From contig JAEYRF010000045.1 in assembly GCA_023409615.1 (NCBI GenBank), forward strand, positions 1 to 8,786: a DNA stretch of 8,786 bases, read 5' to 3'. This DNA comes from Bacillota bacterium (GTDB lineage Bacteria > Bacillota > Clostridia > Acetivibrionales > DTU013). The notes beneath the pieces were generated by a model, which saw only the letters and a program-made list of their open reading frames with translations, had not been told where the DNA came from and did no database searches. How positions within the stretch are numbered: position 1 is the first letter of the stretch; each line of letters starts with the position of its first letter. Below are positions 6,782 through 8,786 of this stretch, one piece after another. A program made the translations under genes and the position numbers.

Positions 6782-6875
6782 ATTAGTGCATGAGAAACTC
6801 AAGTTAAATCAAAACAAATCAGCATTGTGTTTTTCTGATGCATTTATAAGTAGCAAACAGGAAAGGAACCTTCAA

Positions 6876-7496
6876 ATGAAACTATACGATATTTCCATGA
6901 AAGTAGATGAGAACATCCCCGTTTATAAAAACAAGGATGAAAATAGGCCAAAGATTACGGTTATGAACGATTTTACTACCAGCAGCAGCTATGCTAGTGT
7001 CATTAGTATGAATATGCACACCGGCACCCATATCGATGCTCCGCTGCACATGATAGAGGGCGGGGCAACCTTTGAAACCATTGATATCAATAAGCTGGTC
7101 ACCAACTGTACGGTTTTTGATTTAACAGCTGTAACGGACAGGATTACTGCAGAGGATTTAAAGGCTAAGGACATAAAGCCCGGATCTTTTATCCTGCTGA
7201 AAACCCGGAATTCCTTTGTAGAAGGCTTTGACGACAATTTTGTTTTCGTTGATAAAACAGGTGCCGAATATCTGAAAAACCTTCAGATCACAGGCGTCGG
7301 CATTGACTCTCTTGGAATTGAGAGAGCGCAGCCAGGCCATGAGACACACAAAATCCTTATGGGACACGGTATCATTATACTGGAAGGCCTCCGATTGGCC
7401 GACATAACAGAAGGCGCCTACAAGATGGCAGCACTGCCGCTTAAGCTGTATGGGACGGAAGCGTCCCCGGCGCGGGTAGTTCTCATAGAGGAGTAA
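6876..7496 (+). CDS. Cyclase family protein (kynurenine formamidase-like metallohydrolase)
   Basis: This 206-residue cytosolic protein has the family signature HTGTHIDAPLH at 48-58. H48, H52 and D54 are the expected metal ligands and H58 the nearby catalytic histidine. Later family features are GIDSLGIE (142-149), H158, and the IILEGL stretch with E170. The length matches KynB-type arylformamidases (about 205-220). The family includes N-formylkynurenine hydrolases, isatin hydrolases and polyketide cyclases, so the substrate cannot be assigned. No tryptophan dioxygenase or kynureninase is in the window. The ATG at 6876 follows AAAGGAA at good spacing. The frame continues upstream to a TTG at 6741, but that start lies within the inverted repeat and promoter and lacks a ribosome site. 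The gene converges on the XRE regulator with a 35-bp gap and no clear terminator. Confidence 0.88.
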   Translation: MKLYDISMKVDENIPVYKNKDENRPKITVMNDFTTSSSYASVISMNMHTGTHIDAPLHMIEGGATFETIDINKLVTNCTVFDLTAVTDRITAEDLKAKDIKPGSFILLKTRNSFVEGFDDNFVFVDKTGAEYLKNLQITGVGIDSLGIERAQPGHETHKILMGHGIIILEGLRLADITEGAYKMAALPLKLYGTEASPARVVLIEE

Positions 7497-7531
7497 CATC
7501 TCGCAGCTGCCCTATATATATGTTTTGCCGC

Positions 7532-8200
7532 CTACAACGATATTTCAACACGCAGCAGCCTGGCAACGATCTGGATTTCCTTCACAGAAACAGTCTCAGT
7601 ATACAGGCTGCCGCTATTGCTCACAAGAAGCAGTTTATCCTTTTCCAGCTTCCTGATCTGGCGCATCATCCTTTTACCACCCTGCTCTATAAAGTATATT
7701 CCATCCTTTTCGATCTCACTGACGCGACATGAAAGAACCAGATCGCCCTTCATAATCCTAAAGCCGGACATGTCATTACCCTCAGCCATCAGGTAGAACA
7801 CCTTATCCTTCGGACAGCCCTCAACTTTATTTGCAATGATTGGCAGCTGCTTTACTGACACAGCCTTATCAATTTTATAATCATAAACCGGCACTGTCAT
7901 AATCACACCGGCCAACGCATCCGTCCAAATTTCCTGGACCGGCTTTTCAATTACCTTTTTCACGGTCTTGTCGGGCTCCGGTCTTAGTCTGACCTCTTCT
8001 TCATCATACAGCTCCAGTTTACCCGCTTCCTGACGCAGTGCCTTAGAAACACGTTCAATCAGGTCGCTTTTCATTACTCTCTTCCCATTCTCCACTTCAT
8101 CTATAAAACGCTCAGCCACTCCAACCATCTTAGCCAGCTGTTTTTGCGTCATGCCTGCTTCTTTTCTCAATCTGCTGATTTCTGATCCTATTCTGCTCAT
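7532..8200 (-). CDS. XRE-family transcriptional regulator with degenerate LexA/S24-like C-terminal domain
   Basis: This is a 222-residue soluble protein. Residues 3-58 form an XRE helix-turn-helix: EISRLRKEAGMTQKQLAKMVGV is followed by a recognition segment ending ENGKRVMKSD. A charged linker (about 60-95) leads to a C-terminal domain with the S24 layout: AEGNDMSGFRIMKGDLVL (139-156), DGIYFIE (166-172) and MMRQIRKL (178-185). In self-cleaving LexA/CI-type proteins the first motif is GDSM and the second contains the general-base lysine. Here the serine position is aspartate (D143) and the lysine position arginine (R180). Autocleavage is therefore unlikely and the domain may serve for dimerisation or ligand sensing. 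No Ala-Gly cleavage site is obvious, although AG occurs at 97-98. The ATG at 8200 has GGAGG 6 nt upstream. The gene is divergent from the T-box lipoprotein gene and may control itself or its neighbours. Confidence 0.88.
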   Translation of the reverse strand: MSRIGSEISRLRKEAGMTQKQLAKMVGVAERFIDEVENGKRVMKSDLIERVSKALRQEAGKLELYDEEEVRLRPEPDKTVKKVIEKPVQEIWTDALAGVIMTVPVYDYKIDKAVSVKQLPIIANKVEGCPKDKVFYLMAEGNDMSGFRIMKGDLVLSCRVSEIEKDGIYFIEQGGKRMMRQIRKLEKDKLLLVSNSGSLYTETVSVKEIQIVARLLRVEISL

Positions 8201-8232
8201 AACCTGCCTCCATACTAAAAATGCCTTACTTC

Positions 8233-8256
8233 ACTGTCAATATGCTTATAGTGTCA
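8233..8256 (-). promoter_or_regulatory. Possible operator of the XRE regulator (direct repeat)
   Basis: On the minus strand TGACACT (8256-8250) and TGACAGT (8239-8233) are near-identical repeats 17 bp apart. They lie between the regulator's promoter and its start codon. The position suits autoregulation. No binding evidence is available from sequence. Confidence 0.3.
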
Positions 8257-8274
8257 TATAATAATACAGATAAA

Positions 8275-8303
8275 ATATTACAGGATGCTCAGGGAGAAGT
8301 CAA
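8275..8303 (-). promoter_or_regulatory. Promoter of the XRE regulator
   Basis: On the minus strand there is a -35 TTGACT (8303-8298), a 17-bp spacer and a -10 TAATAT (8280-8275) preceded by TG. Transcription would start near 8268, giving a 65-70 nt leader. It is divergent from the T-box promoter 50 bp away. Confidence 0.55.
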
Positions 8304-8354
8304 CGCATATCAAAGGTCTTCAAAAGCGGCATCTAGTAACGGTCAAAAATTTTA

Positions 8355-8384
8355 TTGACTCTCCTTGATAGCATGTGTTATTAT
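8355..8384 (+). promoter_or_regulatory. Promoter of the T-box and lipoprotein transcript
   Basis: A -35 TTGACT (8355-8360), an 18-bp spacer and a -10 TATTAT (8379-8384) place the transcription start near 8391, just before the conserved T-box 5' end. Confidence 0.65.
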
Positions 8385-8392
8385 TCATTTAA

Positions 8393-8653
8393 ACCGTTGA
8401 AGAGGGAGTAAAACTGCGAGACCAGTCGCAAAGAGAGTCGGGGGTGCTGTGATCCCGGCAGGCAGGAGCAGATAAATGGGCCTCTGAGGGCGGGGCGAAA
8501 GGGCACTATAGTCCGAGTAACCTACGACGTTCAGCCAACGTTACATGGTGATGAGTGTGTCGGCACTCAGTAAAGCGGATGCAGGTTAAAGCGCATCAAT
8601 TAAGGTGGTACCGCAGGTTAACGCCTGTCCTTTTACTAGGATAGGTGTTTTTT
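8393..8653 (+). promoter_or_regulatory. T-box riboswitch, tryptophan (UGG) specifier
   Basis: Stem I begins with AGAGG (8401-8405) pairing with CCTCT (8481-8485). CTGC (8414-8417) pairs with GCAG (8468-8471) above the specifier loop. The conserved AGAGAG and the distal GGTGCTGTGATCCC follow. The specifier loop reads GATAAATGGG. With the purine before the lower helix at 8480, the specifier is TGG (8477-8479), tryptophan. A hairpin TGAGTG/CACTCA and a GATGC/GCATC stem precede the T-box core AAGGTGGTACCGC (8602-8614), whose TGGT bulge pairs with the uncharged tRNA 3' end. Uncharged tRNA-Trp is expected to stabilise the antiterminator and switch on the downstream gene when tryptophan is scarce. 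The main alternative reading of the specifier, ATG one base earlier, would need the helix register to shift. Confidence 0.93.
8621..8653 (+). terminator. Intrinsic terminator of the T-box
   Basis: ACGCCTGTCCT (8621-8631) pairs with AGGATAGGTGT (8638-8648), 11 bp including two G-U pairs, with a 6-nt loop and a run of T to 8653. It follows the T-box core directly and competes with the antiterminator. Confidence 0.9.
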
Positions 8654-8691
8654 GTTTGCAGCCGACAAAATATATATTTGGAGGAATCAAA

Positions 8692-8786
8692 ATGAAAAAG
8701 TGTTTAAAAATCGTCTCAGCCGTTTTACTCATTGTCGCACTTCTTATGTCTATTACAGCATGCAGCGGTATAGGGAGCAGCAAGGT
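8692..8786 (+). CDS. Lipoprotein, probable tryptophan ABC transporter substrate-binding protein, partial (N-terminus only)
   Basis: Only 31 codons are in the window. They encode a textbook lipoprotein signal: a Lys-rich start (MKKCLK), a hydrophobic core of about 13 residues, and a lipobox ITAC with the lipidated cysteine at C24, followed by a Ser/Gly-rich tether. GGAGG lies 7 nt before the ATG. The gene sits 38 bp after the T-box terminator, so transcription should depend on uncharged tRNA-Trp. Trp T-boxes in Firmicutes commonly control trp biosynthesis genes, tryptophanyl-tRNA synthetase or TrpXYZ-type ABC transporters. Of these only the transporter's binding protein is a lipoprotein, so TrpX is the best guess. 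The protein's own sequence is too short to show the fold, and another secreted lipoprotein cannot be excluded. Confidence 0.7.
   Translation, partial: MKKCLKIVSAVLLIVALLMSITACSGIGSSK

Larger units (their letters stand above)
6443..6875. other. 433-bp divergent intergenic region between mgtE and the cyclase gene
   Basis: No credible gene was seen on either strand. The left half holds the mgtE ribosome binding site and an untranslated leader with two inverted repeats. The right half holds inverted repeats and the cyclase promoter. The middle (about 6570-6720) is AT-rich with a GC-rich patch (GGGGGTGG on the minus strand, 6699-6706) that I cannot explain. Confidence 0.6.

Noticed and set aside
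6741..6875. N-terminal extension of the cyclase from a TTG at 6741
   Set aside because: The extra 45 residues do not match the family, which begins near MKLYDIS. The TTG lacks a ribosome site and lies in the promoter and inverted repeat.
7497..7531. Bidirectional terminator between the convergent cyclase and XRE genes
   Set aside because: Only the short palindrome GCAGCTGC is present, with no stem plus U-run in either direction.
8212..8240. Minus-strand TTGACA, 17 bp, TAGTAT as the XRE promoter
   Set aside because: A start from it would fall between the GGAGG site and the ATG, removing the Shine-Dalgarno. The promoter at 8275-8303 fits better. The TTGACA may instead be part of an operator.

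Overview
The window looks like a Clostridia-type Firmicutes chromosome (Lachnospiraceae-like or a relative; the genus cannot be read from the sequence). The reasons are moderate GC, strong AGGAGG-type ribosome binding sites, a T-box riboswitch, an LtaS-type enzyme, an MgtE magnesium transporter and a Vga/Lsa-like ABC-F protein. No rRNA, tRNA, CRISPR array, transposase or phage structural gene was seen.

Positions 1-6442 read on the minus strand. In transcription order they carry mgtE, an LtaS-family membrane phosphoglycerol transferase, a small cysteine-rich DUF3795 protein, an AlkZ-related protein, and an ABC-F ribosome-protection ATPase whose C-terminus runs off the left edge. The ABC-F gene has its own promoter and a leader of about 220 nt. 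That leader holds a 4-codon upstream ORF, an anti-antiterminator, an antiterminator and a terminator whose U-run abuts the start codon. This fits antibiotic-induced, ribosome-mediated attenuation and is the most striking regulatory structure here. DUF3795 and the AlkZ-related gene are 32 bp apart and probably co-transcribed. The LtaS-type gene has a good promoter flanked by an 8-bp inverted repeat.

Positions 6443-6875 are a long divergent intergenic region. It has a structured mgtE leader without a recognisable M-box and an inverted repeat over the cyclase promoter. Positions 6876-7496 (+) encode a cyclase/kynurenine-formamidase-family metallohydrolase. It converges on a minus-strand XRE regulator (7532-8200) with a LexA/S24-like C-terminal domain that appears to have lost both catalytic residues.

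Divergent from that regulator is a T-box riboswitch (about 8393-8653) with a UGG (tryptophan) specifier and a clear terminator. It precedes a lipoprotein gene that starts at 8692 and runs off the right edge. Specifier and lipoprotein signal together suggest the substrate-binding subunit of a tryptophan ABC transporter (TrpX type). The right end may therefore be a tryptophan-linked neighbourhood (transporter, regulator, kynurenine-formamidase-like enzyme), but the functional link is inference.
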